Part shown: one piece after another, positions 1-8,975 of the stretch
Layout of the letters: the number at the start of each line of letters is the position of its first letter
Numbering within the stretch: the stretch's first letter is position 1
Assembly: GCF_002217435.1 (NCBI RefSeq)
Contig: NZ_MUHF01000019.1
Location: 62,001-126,000, forward strand
Length of the DNA: 64,000 nt
Origin: Flavobacterium reichenbachii
GTDB lineage: Bacteria; Bacteroidota; Bacteroidia; Flavobacteriales; Flavobacteriaceae
Reading direction: 5' to 3'
The notes under the pieces: generated by a model
What the model saw: the letters and a program-made list of their open reading frames with translations, nothing else
What the model was told of the DNA's origin: nothing
The model's database searches: none
Translations under genes and position numbers: made by a program

Positions 1-1
1 G

Positions 2-952
2 AAAGTTCTCAAAGAAGATTATGCCAAGATGATTTTAAAATCATACAAAAGCCGTTCTGAGCAAAGTCGTGCAATGTTTATTTTGTCTTCAGAAAGTTTT
101 TTGCAAGCTTATAAAAGAGCACAATATTTAAAACAATATACCAATTTCAGAAAAAACCAAGGATTAGAAATTCAAACTAAAACAGGTCAATTAGTCGATT
201 TTAACGCAAAATTAGACGGTCAAAGACAGGTTAAGAAAAAGATCATTGTTGAAAACCAAAAAGAAAGAGTTGCTTTAGAAGAAGAAAAGAAAGAGCAGCA
301 AAAATTGGTAAATGCCCTTAAAAAAGATAAAAACAAAATTGCTTCTGATATAAAATCAAAACAAAGCGAATCAAAAAGAATTGACAGACAAATTGATCGT
401 TTGATTCGTGAAGCCATTGCCGAAGCAAATAGAAAAGCGGCACTTGAAAAAGCAAAAGAAAATCCAGGATCTACAGCTGTAAAAGCCCCAGTTTCTTCTT
501 CTAAAATTGTATTAACTCCAGAAGATAAAGTTTTAGCTGCAGATTTTAAAGCCAACAGAGGAAGACTGCCTTGGCCGGTAGAAAAAGGATTTATTTCGTT
601 AGGTTATGGAGACCAGCCTCACCCATTGTACCCTTCAATTTCTGTTCATAATTCTGGAGTTGAGATTACTACAGAAGACGGAGCAAATGCAAGATCAGTT
701 TTTGCTGGAGAAGTTTTTAGTATAATGGTCTTATCGCCTGTAAATACAGTAGTTATGATTCAGCATGGAGATTATTTCAGCGTTTATCAAAACTTAAGTA
801 AAGTGTATGTAAGCAAAGGGGAGAAAGTAACTATCAAACAAAATATTGGAAAAGTAAGAACAAGCGGTGATACCGGAAAAACAATTATTAAGTTTTTGAT
901 TCTTCAAAATACAACAAACAACAATCCGGAAGGATGGCTGCAAAATAGATAA
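2..952 (+). CDS. EnvC-like murein hydrolase activator (LytM/M23 domain), N-terminus outside window
   Basis: The reading frame is open back to base 2, so the true start lies left of the window and 316 residues are visible. The first half is a charged, Lys/Glu-rich coiled coil. The last 130 residues form a LytM/M23 domain. The metallopeptidase site looks degenerate: HNSGVE stands where active enzymes have HxxGxD, and the later His of the HxH motif is replaced (HGDYFSVYQN). That pattern is known for EnvC-type activators, which switch on cell-wall amidases at division rather than cutting peptidoglycan. The EnvC role is inferred from coiled coil plus degenerate LytM. A bidirectional terminator follows directly. 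Confidence 0.8.
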   Translation, partial: KVLKEDYAKMILKSYKSRSEQSRAMFILSSESFLQAYKRAQYLKQYTNFRKNQGLEIQTKTGQLVDFNAKLDGQRQVKKKIIVENQKERVALEEEKKEQQKLVNALKKDKNKIASDIKSKQSESKRIDRQIDRLIREAIAEANRKAALEKAKENPGSTAVKAPVSSSKIVLTPEDKVLAADFKANRGRLPWPVEKGFISLGYGDQPHPLYPSISVHNSGVEITTEDGANARSVFAGEVFSIMVLSPVNTVVMIQHGDYFSVYQNLSKVYVSKGEKVTIKQNIGKVRTSGDTGKTIIKFLILQNTTNNNPEGWLQNR

Positions 953-981
953 AAAAAAGGGAGCTTAACGCTCCCTTTTTT
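953..981. terminator. Bidirectional intrinsic terminator
   Basis: Stem gggagc / gctccc (959-964 and 970-975) with a 5-base loop, flanked by an A-run on the left and a T-run on the right. It lies between two convergent genes and can serve both. Confidence 0.85.
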
Positions 982-994
982 ATAGGTTAATATA

Positions 995-1414
995 CTAATC
1001 ATATTGCTCTAAAAAATACCTCAAAACATCTGTTGTTGTAACAATTCCTTTAAGCTGTGAGTTTTCAACAACTGGCAAAGCATGAAATTCTTCTTTCACA
1101 AAAACAGCCGCAACATCTCTTATAATAGCATCTGATGCAATTGTCTTAGGCTTCGATGTCATTACTTGAGAAATTGTCAGCATATCCAATATGGCTTCGT
1201 CAGCGCCTTCTTGTCCTTCAAACAAAGCACCAAAAGTCAGGCGGTTAATATCACTACGACTTATTATGCCCACAACTTCCTTCCCGTTAACAACAGGAAT
1301 ATGTCGAATTGAATTTAATTTAAGCATTTCGACAACTTTTTTTAAATCATCATTTTGATTTACTGTAACTACTGTTTTAGTCATAATATGACTAATTGGT
1401 TCTCTCTTTTTCAT
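995..1414 (-). CDS. Two-CBS-domain protein
   Basis: A 139-residue protein made almost only of two CBS domains (about residues 8-63 and 78-137). Each shows the usual pattern of a hydrophobic strand, HIPVV or ALPVV, then GI(I/V) and a Ser/Thr-Thr-Asp or Arg-Ser-Asp turn. Such stand-alone CBS pairs bind adenine nucleotides and act as energy or redox sensors; the partner is not known here. It is monocistronic, convergent with the EnvC-like gene and divergent from rbfA. Confidence 0.85.
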   Translation of the reverse strand: MKKREPISHIMTKTVVTVNQNDDLKKVVEMLKLNSIRHIPVVNGKEVVGIISRSDINRLTFGALFEGQEGADEAILDMLTISQVMTSKPKTIASDAIIRDVAAVFVKEEFHALPVVENSQLKGIVTTTDVLRYFLEQYD

Positions 1415-1600
1415 AATTGACGGGTTGTTATATTTATATCAAATATGTAAAATTATTCCGATAAAAATCATGATTTTTGTCATGTCAACGATTTAATTAT
1501 TAAGGGATTATTATATGTAGTTTTCACGTCTTTAATCTAAAAACGGTTATAAAAACAGTACAAGAATGTAAAAATTATTCTTTGTTTAATTGAAATCGTA

Positions 1601-1628
1601 TTGATTGAAATTTAAAATAGTATTTTTG
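1601..1628 (+). promoter_or_regulatory. Bacteroidota-type promoter of rbfA
   Basis: TTG (1601-1603), 17 bases, then TATTTTTG (1621-1628), matching the flavobacterial TTTG-N17-20-TAnnTTTG consensus. The -7 element ends only 4 bases before the ATG of rbfA, so the mRNA would have almost no leader. Confidence 0.55.
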
Positions 1629-1632
1629 CAGT

Positions 1633-2025
1633 ATGGAAACAAATAGACAGAAAAAAATAGGCGGTGTCATCCAAAAAGATTTGGTCGATATTCTGCAAGG
1701 TGAAGTGAGAAAAAACGGAATTAGTAATTTGGTAATTTCAGTATCCAAAGTTAGTGTTACTACAGATCTGTCAGTAGCTACAGTATATTTAAGTATTTTT
1801 CCTCAAGAAAAAGCTCAGGAAACTTTAGACGGTATAAAATCAAATTCTACTTTAATTAAGCATGATTTATCGCAGCGTGTGCGTTTGCAATTGCGCCGTG
1901 TGCCAAACCTGGTATTTTTTATTGATGACTCATTAGATTACATCGAAAAAATCGACAACGCTTTATCGAACAGAGAGAACCCAATCGAGAACCGTGATCT
2001 TTTAGAAAAAAGAAGAAAATCATAA
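1633..2025 (+). CDS. rbfA: 30S ribosome-binding factor A
   Basis: A 130-residue RbfA-family protein (usual length 110-135). It starts with the typical basic segment followed by a KH-like fold; the signature stretch ATVYLSIFP and the basic QLRRVPNLVFFIDDSLDY block near residues 85-105 are clear. RbfA binds the 30S subunit during late maturation and helps 16S processing, mainly in the cold. It is followed after one base by a LolC/E-type permease gene, so the two are likely cotranscribed and translationally coupled, an order common in flavobacteria. Confidence 0.93.
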   Translation: METNRQKKIGGVIQKDLVDILQGEVRKNGISNLVISVSKVSVTTDLSVATVYLSIFPQEKAQETLDGIKSNSTLIKHDLSQRVRLQLRRVPNLVFFIDDSLDYIEKIDNALSNRENPIENRDLLEKRRKS

Positions 2026-2026
2026 A

Positions 2027-3226
2027 TTGAATTTTCCATTTTACATAGCCAAACGATATATTTTTAGCAGAAGTAAAAACAATGCTATTAATATCATCAA
2101 TTATATTGCTGCCACAGGAATTATTGTTGGTACAATGGCTTTGTTTGTAGTATTGTCTGTCTTTAGCGGACTAAAAGTTTTCAGTCTTTCGTTTACAAAC
2201 GAAATTGATCCTGATTTAAAAATGACCACTACATTAGGAAAATCATTTTTTATTACACCCGATCAGGATAACAAAATTAAAGAAATTGAAGGTGTAGCCT
2301 CGTACACCAAAATTATCGAAGAACGCGTTTTGTTTTTGTTTAAAGACAAGCAAAAGGTAACGTATCTAAAAGGTGTTGACAGTGTTTACCCAGTTGTAAA
2401 TGATATCAAAAAAAAGCTATTTAATGGTCAGTGGTTAAAACCAGATACTTTTCAGGTCGTTATTGGATACGGAATCGCTCAGGATTTTTCAATGGGAATT
2501 TTAGATTTCGAAAATCCTTTACAAGTTTTTGCTCCAAAACCAGGCAAAGGAGCTTTGGATAATCCCGAAGATGCCTTTAATAAAACAGATGTTCTGCCTG
2601 TTGCAATTTATTCTATAAGTGAAGATTTAGATTCTAAATATGTGTTTGCCGATTTGGGCTTAACACAAGAATTACTCATGTATAAACCAAATCAGATTTC
2701 TGGAATCGAGTTTAAACTTAAACCTAATGCCGATGAAAATCTGATTAAATCTAAGCTGCAAACCATTTTTAAAAATAAGGTCACATTAAAGAATAGAGCA
2801 CAGCTTAATGAGTCTTTGTATAAAATGCTTAATACAGAAAATATTGTGGTTTACCTGATTTTTACTTTGGTAATTATGGTAGCTCTTTTTAATTTGATTG
2901 GCGCTTTGATCATGATGATTTTAGAAAAAAAGGGAAATCTTAAAACCCTTTTTAATCTGGGAACTGATATAAAACATCTTCGAAAAATATTCTTGCTTCA
3001 AGGAACATTGTTAAGCGTTTTGGGAGGAATTGCAGGTATGATATTAGGAATAATACTAGTTGTATTACAACAGCACTATCAGCTGATTATGCTTACGCCA
3101 ACTTTGGCTTATCCAGTCGTTTTCACATTAGAAAATGTCCTGATTGTCTTTGCTACAATTTTCTCACTTGGATTCATCGCTTCTTTAATTGCCAGCAGCC
3201 GTGTAAATAAAACGCTGATTGATTAA
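2027..3226 (+). CDS. LolC/LolE-type lipoprotein-releasing ABC permease (FtsX family), TTG start
   Basis: A 399-residue inner-membrane protein. It has an N-terminal transmembrane helix (about 20-45, with IAATGIIVGTMALFVVLSVFSG), a large periplasmic MacB-like domain (about 50-265), then three helices in the FtsX domain (about 272-395). That is the topology of LolC/E, which with a LolD ATPase extracts lipoproteins from the inner membrane; no ATPase is next to it. The start is TTG at 2027, one base after the rbfA stop. It is preferred because the family begins with this MNFP-YIAKRYIFS segment and no ATG is available nearby. Confidence 0.85.
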   Translation: MNFPFYIAKRYIFSRSKNNAINIINYIAATGIIVGTMALFVVLSVFSGLKVFSLSFTNEIDPDLKMTTTLGKSFFITPDQDNKIKEIEGVASYTKIIEERVLFLFKDKQKVTYLKGVDSVYPVVNDIKKKLFNGQWLKPDTFQVVIGYGIAQDFSMGILDFENPLQVFAPKPGKGALDNPEDAFNKTDVLPVAIYSISEDLDSKYVFADLGLTQELLMYKPNQISGIEFKLKPNADENLIKSKLQTIFKNKVTLKNRAQLNESLYKMLNTENIVVYLIFTLVIMVALFNLIGALIMMILEKKGNLKTLFNLGTDIKHLRKIFLLQGTLLSVLGGIAGMILGIILVVLQQHYQLIMLTPTLAYPVVFTLENVLIVFATIFSLGFIASLIASSRVNKTLID

Positions 3227-3341
3227 GATCTTCATAAAGAATAATTCCTATATTTGGCGTTTAAAAACCTTTAGCCATATGATTGTTTCTGCCTAATCCT
3301 ATTTTATTTTTTTGAATAATTAGGATACTTACGACTTCTAT

Positions 3342-3375
3342 TTAGTTCAGATTTTAAAATCTGGACTCATTTTTA
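3342..3375 (+). terminator. Possible terminator hairpin between permease and MATE genes
   Basis: The palindrome cagattttaaaatctg, extended by gttc/ggac, is followed by tcattttt. It lies 115 bases after the permease stop and just before the MATE gene. The AT-rich stem makes this weak; it could equally be a regulatory palindrome of the MATE gene. Confidence 0.35.
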
Positions 3376-3394
3376 ATTTATTCTAATTAATATC

Positions 3395-4822
3395 ATGACA
3401 GAAACAACTATAAAAAAAAGTTTATTTTCTCAAATTTTCAATACTTTAAAACAAGCCATAAAAGGCGACGAATCTTTTGATTATACTTCTGGAAGTATAA
3501 AAAAAGCAGTCATTCTATTGTCCATTCCTATGGTTTTAGAAATGATGATGGAGTCTGTTTTTGCTTTAGTCGACTTGTATTTTGTCGGGCATCTGGAACA
3601 CAGCAGCTTTGCCATACAAACGGTTGGATTAACAGAATCCGTAATTACAATTGTATATTCAGTCGCTATCGGAATGAGTATGGCGGCGACGGCTGTAGTA
3701 GCACGTCGTGTAGGAGAAAAAGATCCCGTTGCTGCTGCAAAAGCTGGAATGCAGGCTATAAATATTGCATTTGTAATTAACAGCATAATGAGCATTTTTG
3801 GTTTTATTTATGCCAAAGATATTCTGCTTCTTATGGGAGCATCAGAAGATGCGGCGCAGCATGGTTTTAGATTTACGCAGATCATGATTGGCGGAAGTTT
3901 GTGTATCATGCTTTTATTTTTGATCAACGGAATTTTTCGCGGTGCCGGAAACGCTGCAATCGCCATGAAAAGTCTTTGGTTAGCAAACATCTGCAATATT
4001 ATTTTATGTCCGGTTTTAATAAATGGTTTTGGACCAATTCCGGCTTTTGGATTAACAGGTGCAGCCATTGCAACAACATTAGGAAGAAGTATTGGAGTTT
4101 TATATCAGCTTTATCATTTGTTTTTTGGTAAAGGCGTTTTAAAAATTTTCGTATCTTATTTTAAACCCGATTTTAAACAGATAAAAGCATTGGTTAAAAT
4201 TGCTTCGCCTGGTATATTACAGTTTGTAATTGCATCTTGCAGCTGGATTTTTCTGGCGCAATTAGTTGCAACAACGGGCGGAGATCACGGTTCTGCCGGA
4301 TACCAGACAGCATTGCGTATCATGATGTTTTTTATCCTTCCTGCTTGGGGATTAAGTAATGCCGCAGCGACTTTGGTAGGACAGAATTTAGGTGCTAAAC
4401 GAATTGACAGAGCCGAAAAATCGGTCCTGACAACAGCAAAATATAATGTTATTTTTATGGCATCTATCATGATAATTACATTGTGCTTTGGGCAGTATAT
4501 TATTTCCTTTTTTACCAATGATGAAATGGTGAAGGTTATTGCAGTAGAAGCTTTGCAGATTATGAGTATTGGTTTTGTTTTCTACGGAATCGGAATGGTT
4601 TTGATTAATACATTTAATGGAGCAGGAGATACCTGGACTCCAACCGGAATTAACTTTTTCGGATTTTGGCTCTTTCAAATTCCATTAGCATATGTTTTGG
4701 CCAAACATTTTAATATGGGGCCGACAGGAGTATTTATTGCGATTCCGGTTGCAGAAACAGCTATAACACTGGCAGGAATATTCTTTTATAAAAAAGGAAA
4801 GTGGAAACGCATTCAAGTATAG
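3395..4822 (+). CDS. MATE-family multidrug/Na+ antiporter
   Basis: A 475-residue polytopic membrane protein with about 12 helices in two MatE repeats (roughly 45-205 and 265-425). A short cytoplasmic N-terminus is followed by the first repeat at AVILLSIPMVLEMMMES. The motif VARRVGEKDP after helix 3 and VGQNLGAKR in the second repeat are hallmarks of the family. These carriers export cationic drugs or metabolites in exchange for Na+ or H+; the substrate cannot be read from sequence. It is monocistronic and ends at a strong terminator shared with dusB. Confidence 0.9.
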   Translation: MTETTIKKSLFSQIFNTLKQAIKGDESFDYTSGSIKKAVILLSIPMVLEMMMESVFALVDLYFVGHLEHSSFAIQTVGLTESVITIVYSVAIGMSMAATAVVARRVGEKDPVAAAKAGMQAINIAFVINSIMSIFGFIYAKDILLLMGASEDAAQHGFRFTQIMIGGSLCIMLLFLINGIFRGAGNAAIAMKSLWLANICNIILCPVLINGFGPIPAFGLTGAAIATTLGRSIGVLYQLYHLFFGKGVLKIFVSYFKPDFKQIKALVKIASPGILQFVIASCSWIFLAQLVATTGGDHGSAGYQTALRIMMFFILPAWGLSNAAATLVGQNLGAKRIDRAEKSVLTTAKYNVIFMASIMIITLCFGQYIISFFTNDEMVKVIAVEALQIMSIGFVFYGIGMVLINTFNGAGDTWTPTGINFFGFWLFQIPLAYVLAKHFNMGPTGVFIAIPVAETAITLAGIFFYKKGKWKRIQV

Positions 4823-4825
4823 TTC

Positions 4826-4861
4826 AAAAAAAAGACCTTCAATTTGTGAAGGTCTTTTTTT
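4826..4861. terminator. Bidirectional terminator between MATE gene and dusB
   Basis: Stem agaccttc / gaaggtct with flanking A-run and T-run. It lies between convergent genes. Confidence 0.88.
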
Positions 4862-4866
4862 TGTCA

Positions 4867-5859
4867 TTAAACAAACTCATATCCGGCATAAACTTTTTTA
4901 ATTTCATCCATAATTGCGAATAAAATTTCAGGTTCATCTGTGGTAACGAGTTTTTGTTTGTATTCTTTAAAAGAATGAATTCCTTTGAAATAATTTGTAT
5001 AATGGCGGCGCATTTCTACAATTCCCAAACGTTCACCTTTCCAGTCCATAGACCATTGTAAATGATTTCTGGCCGCTTCTACGCGATCACTAACAGTTGG
5101 TGCCTGTAAGTGTTCTCCAGTTTTAAAATAATGCTTGATTTCATTAAAAATCCACGGATAACCAATCGCAGCACGACCAATCATGATTCCGTCAATGCCA
5201 TATTCATTTTTATATTTTAATGCTTTTTCTGGACTGTCAATATCGCCGTTTCCAAAAATAGGCATTGTAATTCTAGGGTTATTTTTTACACGTGCAATAT
5301 GCGACCAATCAGCATGGCCTTTGTACATTTGTGCGCGGGTTCTGGCATGAATTGTCAAAGCCTGAACGCCAATATCCTGAAGTCTTTCGGCAACTTCATC
5401 AATATTAATCGAACTTTCATCCCAGCCTAAACGAGTTTTTACAGTAACTGGCAAGTCGGTACTTCTGATAACCGCTTTGGTCAAACGAACCATTAAATCG
5501 ACATCTTTTAAAACGCCCGCTCCAGCTCCTTTGCAAACTACTTTTTTTACCGGACAGCCAAAATTAATATCAACCAAATCTGGCTTTACTGTAGAAACGA
5601 TTTTAGACGAAAGTGCCATTGCTTCTTCATCACCGCCAAAAATTTGGATTCCAACCGGACGTTCGTAATCAAAAATATCCAGTTTCATGCGGCTTTTTAT
5701 AGCATCACGAATCAATCCTTCCGACGAAATAAATTCAGAATACATCATGTCAGCACCGTGCGTTTTACATAATCTGCGAAACGGCGGATCGCTAACATCT
5801 TCCATCGGTGCGAGTAATAAAGGAAATTCGGGTAGTTCTATGTTGCCAATCTTGACCAT
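4867..5859 (-). CDS. dusB: tRNA-dihydrouridine synthase B
   Basis: A 330-residue FMN enzyme that reduces specific uridines of tRNA to dihydrouridine. The N-terminal LLLAPMEDVSDPPFR block, VDINFGCPVKKV with CKGAGAG (Cys of the active-site loop), TVKTRLGW, the phosphate-binding GNGDI, and GIMIGRAAIG are all present in the right order in the TIM barrel. The frame is open for 20 more codons upstream, but the start at 5859 is chosen because the family begins at MVKIGN and a TAATTTTG promoter element lies inside the upstream extension. Confidence 0.93.
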   Translation of the reverse strand: MVKIGNIELPEFPLLLAPMEDVSDPPFRRLCKTHGADMMYSEFISSEGLIRDAIKSRMKLDIFDYERPVGIQIFGGDEEAMALSSKIVSTVKPDLVDINFGCPVKKVVCKGAGAGVLKDVDLMVRLTKAVIRSTDLPVTVKTRLGWDESSINIDEVAERLQDIGVQALTIHARTRAQMYKGHADWSHIARVKNNPRITMPIFGNGDIDSPEKALKYKNEYGIDGIMIGRAAIGYPWIFNEIKHYFKTGEHLQAPTVSDRVEAARNHLQWSMDWKGERLGIVEMRRHYTNYFKGIHSFKEYKQKLVTTDEPEILFAIMDEIKKVYAGYEFV

Positions 5860-5874
5860 CTTCAATATTTTTTG

Positions 5875-5882
5875 CAAAATTA
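5875..5882 (-). promoter_or_regulatory. -7 promoter element of dusB
   Basis: TAATTTTG on the minus strand, matching TAnnTTTG and ending 15 bases before the chosen ATG. A -33 TTTG exists upstream, but its spacing (22) is longer than usual. Confidence 0.45.
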
Positions 5883-5915
5883 CAACATTTAGTTCAATTT
5901 GTGTCAAATTGAGGT

Positions 5916-6000
5916 TCAAAGGTTCAGAGAGGCAATCCCGAAGCCTCGGGACAAAGGTTTTGTAAAGCTTTTAAAAGCCTCTGTACCTCTGAACCTTTGA
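5916..6000. repeat. Palindromic intergenic repeat between dusB and the pigment cluster
   Basis: A perfect 14-base inverted repeat, tcaaaggttcagag (5916-5929) and its complement (5987-6000). Inside it are a smaller CCCGA/TCGGG hairpin and further gcct/aggc pairing. It can fold into a long cruciform and may also terminate the pigment operon. A related but shorter stretch occurs at 61006-61030. Confidence 0.7.
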
Positions 6001-6019
6001 AGCTCTGTACCTAATAAAT

Positions 6020-7312
6020 TTATCTGTAATCAAAAAATCGAATTGGTTTTCGGCTCATTGGGTTAAAAACCAAAGGATTTAAAACTTCTTTTGAGGCAAA
6101 TTCAATCTTTGGAGTAACTCTTAATTTTGCTCTAAAGTGATCTTTTATTTCCTGCAAAAATTCTGGAGTTTGGTTTTTTGATGCGATTTTAATCACGATT
6201 TCATCGGTACCCAAATCGTTGGTCGAAATCTCAATAATATGATTTTCAATATGGTCAAAATCGGTCAAAACATCATTCATCGCTGGCGGATAAAGTGTTG
6301 TGCCTTTATATTTTATCATTTGTTTTTTACGGCCGATAACCGGACCGACCCTAAAAGTATTTCGGCCGCAGGCGCAAGGCTCATCGTGAAGCTGCACGAT
6401 ATCACCGGTTTTAAAACGAAGTAAAGGCATTGCTTCAATTCCTAGTGTAGTAAAAGTCAATTCTCCCGATTCGCCATTTTTTACCGGATTATTGTTTTCA
6501 TCCAAAACTTCAGTAATAATCAATTCAGGATGATGATGACCTCCAATTCCATGTTCACATTCTGTAAAAGCAGTGCTCATTTCTGTAGATGCATAAGTAG
6601 AATATAATTTAATATTCCACTTTTCTGTAATTTTTTTAGATAAAGTATTCATCGATAAATCTTCATTTCTAAGTGATTCGCCAATACAAACTGCACCTTT
6701 TATACTCGAATTGTTATAGTCAATTCCATGAATTTCAGCATATTCAATCAACTTCAATAAAAATGAAGGAACCGTAATTAAATAAGAAGGCTTGTATTTT
6801 AAAATAGAATCCCATTGCAATTCTGGAATTCCTGCGCCTACGCGAATAACGCCTACTTTTAGTTTTCTTAAACCTAAAAAGTAAGCCAGACCAGCCATAA
6901 ATTTTCGGTCTATTGTTGTCATTAACTGTACAACATCGCCCTCTGCAATTCCTGCACAGGCAAACGAAATGGCCTCGTTATAAGCCAGTCGGTCTAAATC
7001 TGAATCTGTTAGACCAAATGTTACAGGATCACCCAAAGTTCCTGAAGTAGAAGCATAGTCGATAATTTTGTGTTGTGGAACACACAAGAAATCATCATTA
7101 TATTGTTGTAAATCCTCTTTTGTAGTTACAGGCAGCTGCTGTAAATCTTCGAGAGTTTTTATTTTAGAAATGTCAATATTCTGTCCTGCAAAAAGTCTTT
7201 TGTAAAAAGGAGAGTTTTGGCTGATATAAGATAAAAGCTCGCCTAATTTATGCTCTTGAAAATTTTTAATTTGTTCTAAAGAATCCTTTTCTATTAATGG
7301 AATCGTGTTCAT
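6020..7312 (-). CDS. PaaK-like adenylate-forming acyl-CoA/ACP ligase of the flexirubin cluster
   Basis: A 430-residue protein of the phenylacetate-CoA ligase branch of the ANL superfamily (usual length about 430-450). The ATP-binding STSGT loop is near residue 90, YASTE near 245, the TGD hinge motif near 312, and GRKKQMIKYKG near 330. These enzymes activate an aryl carboxylate as AMP ester and transfer it to CoA or an ACP. With a tyrosine ammonia-lyase in the same cluster, 4-coumarate is the likely substrate and the product the polyene starter; this is inferred. It overlaps the upstream C45 gene by 4 bases. Confidence 0.85.
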   Translation of the reverse strand: MNTIPLIEKDSLEQIKNFQEHKLGELLSYISQNSPFYKRLFAGQNIDISKIKTLEDLQQLPVTTKEDLQQYNDDFLCVPQHKIIDYASTSGTLGDPVTFGLTDSDLDRLAYNEAISFACAGIAEGDVVQLMTTIDRKFMAGLAYFLGLRKLKVGVIRVGAGIPELQWDSILKYKPSYLITVPSFLLKLIEYAEIHGIDYNNSSIKGAVCIGESLRNEDLSMNTLSKKITEKWNIKLYSTYASTEMSTAFTECEHGIGGHHHPELIITEVLDENNNPVKNGESGELTFTTLGIEAMPLLRFKTGDIVQLHDEPCACGRNTFRVGPVIGRKKQMIKYKGTTLYPPAMNDVLTDFDHIENHIIEISTNDLGTDEIVIKIASKNQTPEFLQEIKDHFRAKLRVTPKIEFASKEVLNPLVFNPMSRKPIRFFDYR

Positions 7313-8970
7313 TTTCTTTTGAGTTTTTTTAAATATTTTTCAATTGCTTCTTTATCAGGAACAGTTGTAATTTCTTTGGTTAATGCTTTTTCAAAATTTT
7401 CTTGAGCAAGCTGATATTGTTTAATTTGGTAAAAATACAATCCTGCTTTATAATACACAACCCAATAATCAGGGTTTAAGGATTGATAGTTTTGAATAAA
7501 ATCAGTTGGGATTTCTGTTTTATTTTTCAAATATAAATCTATTTTGTGGTCTTCAATTCTAAATTTCTGATACTTTAAAAAAGCAGTTGTTTTTATAAAA
7601 GGATCTTTAGCAATATTCAGATTTTCTTCTTCTAATGAAATTGCAGGATTTACCTTTTTTTGCTTAAAAACAGTATCCAGATTATAGCAGACAAATTCAC
7701 CCAGCTGGTACGGATTTGCAGAAACCCAGACTAGTTTTTCTTTTGGTTTAAAAATAACTCCATGATGCGCCATTAATTGATTTAATGCTTTTTCGTTGCC
7801 ATAACCCAAAGCAATATTTTGTAAACCTTCCTTGTTTCTTAATATTTCTGAAGCAATTTTAGGATTAACTTTTGGATTTTCGCTCAAAAGTTCCTGCATT
7901 CTTTCGTAGCGATATTTAGAATGACTGTTGTCAATTTGAGCCTGATTGCGCTCGTCATTTTTAAAAGCTTCACCTTGAAAATGATTCGAACAAATTAATT
8001 GGCTCGTATTTGGCACATCATAAACGTCCATTTTTTCTGGAGAAACCTCAATTAAAATCGCTTTGTTATCATTGGCACTTCCTACCATAATCGATTCAGA
8101 TACAAATACTTTTCTTTTCTTGGCAATAGAAACTGCTTCGTCCAGATTTTTTGCATATTGTAAAATTTCGCGGGTCAGAATCGAAATTGGCGTTTTGGCT
8201 GTCAGCGGAATTTCAGATTTAGAGGCGTTTATTGTTACGGTAATACCTTCAAGATTCATTCCCGAAACAGCACCGATCATTCCGGGCCATGTAACCATCA
8301 TAAAGGGATGTCCTTCTTTTGGATTAATAAATGCTGCTATTTTATTTTCTGCGAAAGCATCATTTACATAAAAATCAAAATTACGACCGAGAATCAAATT
8401 TCCATCTTCAGATTTTTCGCCCCAAGCCGCAAAAGACGAACAGCCCACCAAAGCTAAATCCTGCAAAGCATGACCAAGATCGTGTGCTGCATGGAGGTAC
8501 AAACTTCTTTGATATTGCGGTCCAATATTGTCAAATTCGTGAGAAGTATATTCAGAAAGACCATAAATTTCTGCTTGATATTCATTGGTAACATTTAGAT
8601 ATAATTTTCGGTTATACCATTTTAGAAACGAACGAAGTAATTTCTGCTGAAATTTGGACGGAACAATATCGGTAATTTTTGAAAAGAAAATTTGCTGCTG
8701 TTTCTTTAAAAGAGAATCTGTAAGTGCGCCCGTATTAAGCCCAATTTCTAACGGATCACCTTCTGCATATAATTCCCACAGACCTTGTTTGTTTTTTAAA
8801 AATGAATTTTTACCAGAAATAAAAGCAGAGTCAGATAATTTTGTAACAACCGGTACAGCATTATTATAAGTAGAAAGATCTGGTTTATGATGCGCTGATT
8901 TTGCTGTGCCGCAGGAAACCAGTATCAATAAAAAACCAATAAAGAAAAAGAGTACAATTCGGTTTCTCAT
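7309..8970 (-). CDS. C45-family autoproteolytic acyltransferase/hydrolase lipoprotein with C-terminal TPR
   Basis: 553 residues. It begins with a lipoprotein signal (LILVSC, lipid on Cys20 or close by). The central part is an Ntn-hydrolase fold of the acyl-CoA:6-aminopenicillanate acyltransferase type (peptidase family C45); the likely nucleophile is Cys177 in LVGCSSFAAWG, followed by GRNFDFY. The last 60 residues look like a TPR hairpin pair. Members cleave or transfer acyl groups after self-processing at the Cys. Located within the pigment operon (4 bases overlap with the ligase, 5 bases after the oxidoreductase), it could act on an acyl intermediate outside the inner membrane; no substrate is proven. 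Confidence 0.75.
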   Translation of the reverse strand: MRNRIVLFFFIGFLLILVSCGTAKSAHHKPDLSTYNNAVPVVTKLSDSAFISGKNSFLKNKQGLWELYAEGDPLEIGLNTGALTDSLLKKQQQIFFSKITDIVPSKFQQKLLRSFLKWYNRKLYLNVTNEYQAEIYGLSEYTSHEFDNIGPQYQRSLYLHAAHDLGHALQDLALVGCSSFAAWGEKSEDGNLILGRNFDFYVNDAFAENKIAAFINPKEGHPFMMVTWPGMIGAVSGMNLEGITVTINASKSEIPLTAKTPISILTREILQYAKNLDEAVSIAKKRKVFVSESIMVGSANDNKAILIEVSPEKMDVYDVPNTSQLICSNHFQGEAFKNDERNQAQIDNSHSKYRYERMQELLSENPKVNPKIASEILRNKEGLQNIALGYGNEKALNQLMAHHGVIFKPKEKLVWVSANPYQLGEFVCYNLDTVFKQKKVNPAISLEEENLNIAKDPFIKTTAFLKYQKFRIEDHKIDLYLKNKTEIPTDFIQNYQSLNPDYWVVYYKAGLYFYQIKQYQLAQENFEKALTKEITTVPDKEAIEKYLKKLKRK

Positions 8971-8975
8971 ATTTT

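Noticed and set aside
5860..5919. Longer dusB start giving 350 residues
   Set aside because: The added 20 residues lack family similarity and contain the TAATTTTG promoter element.
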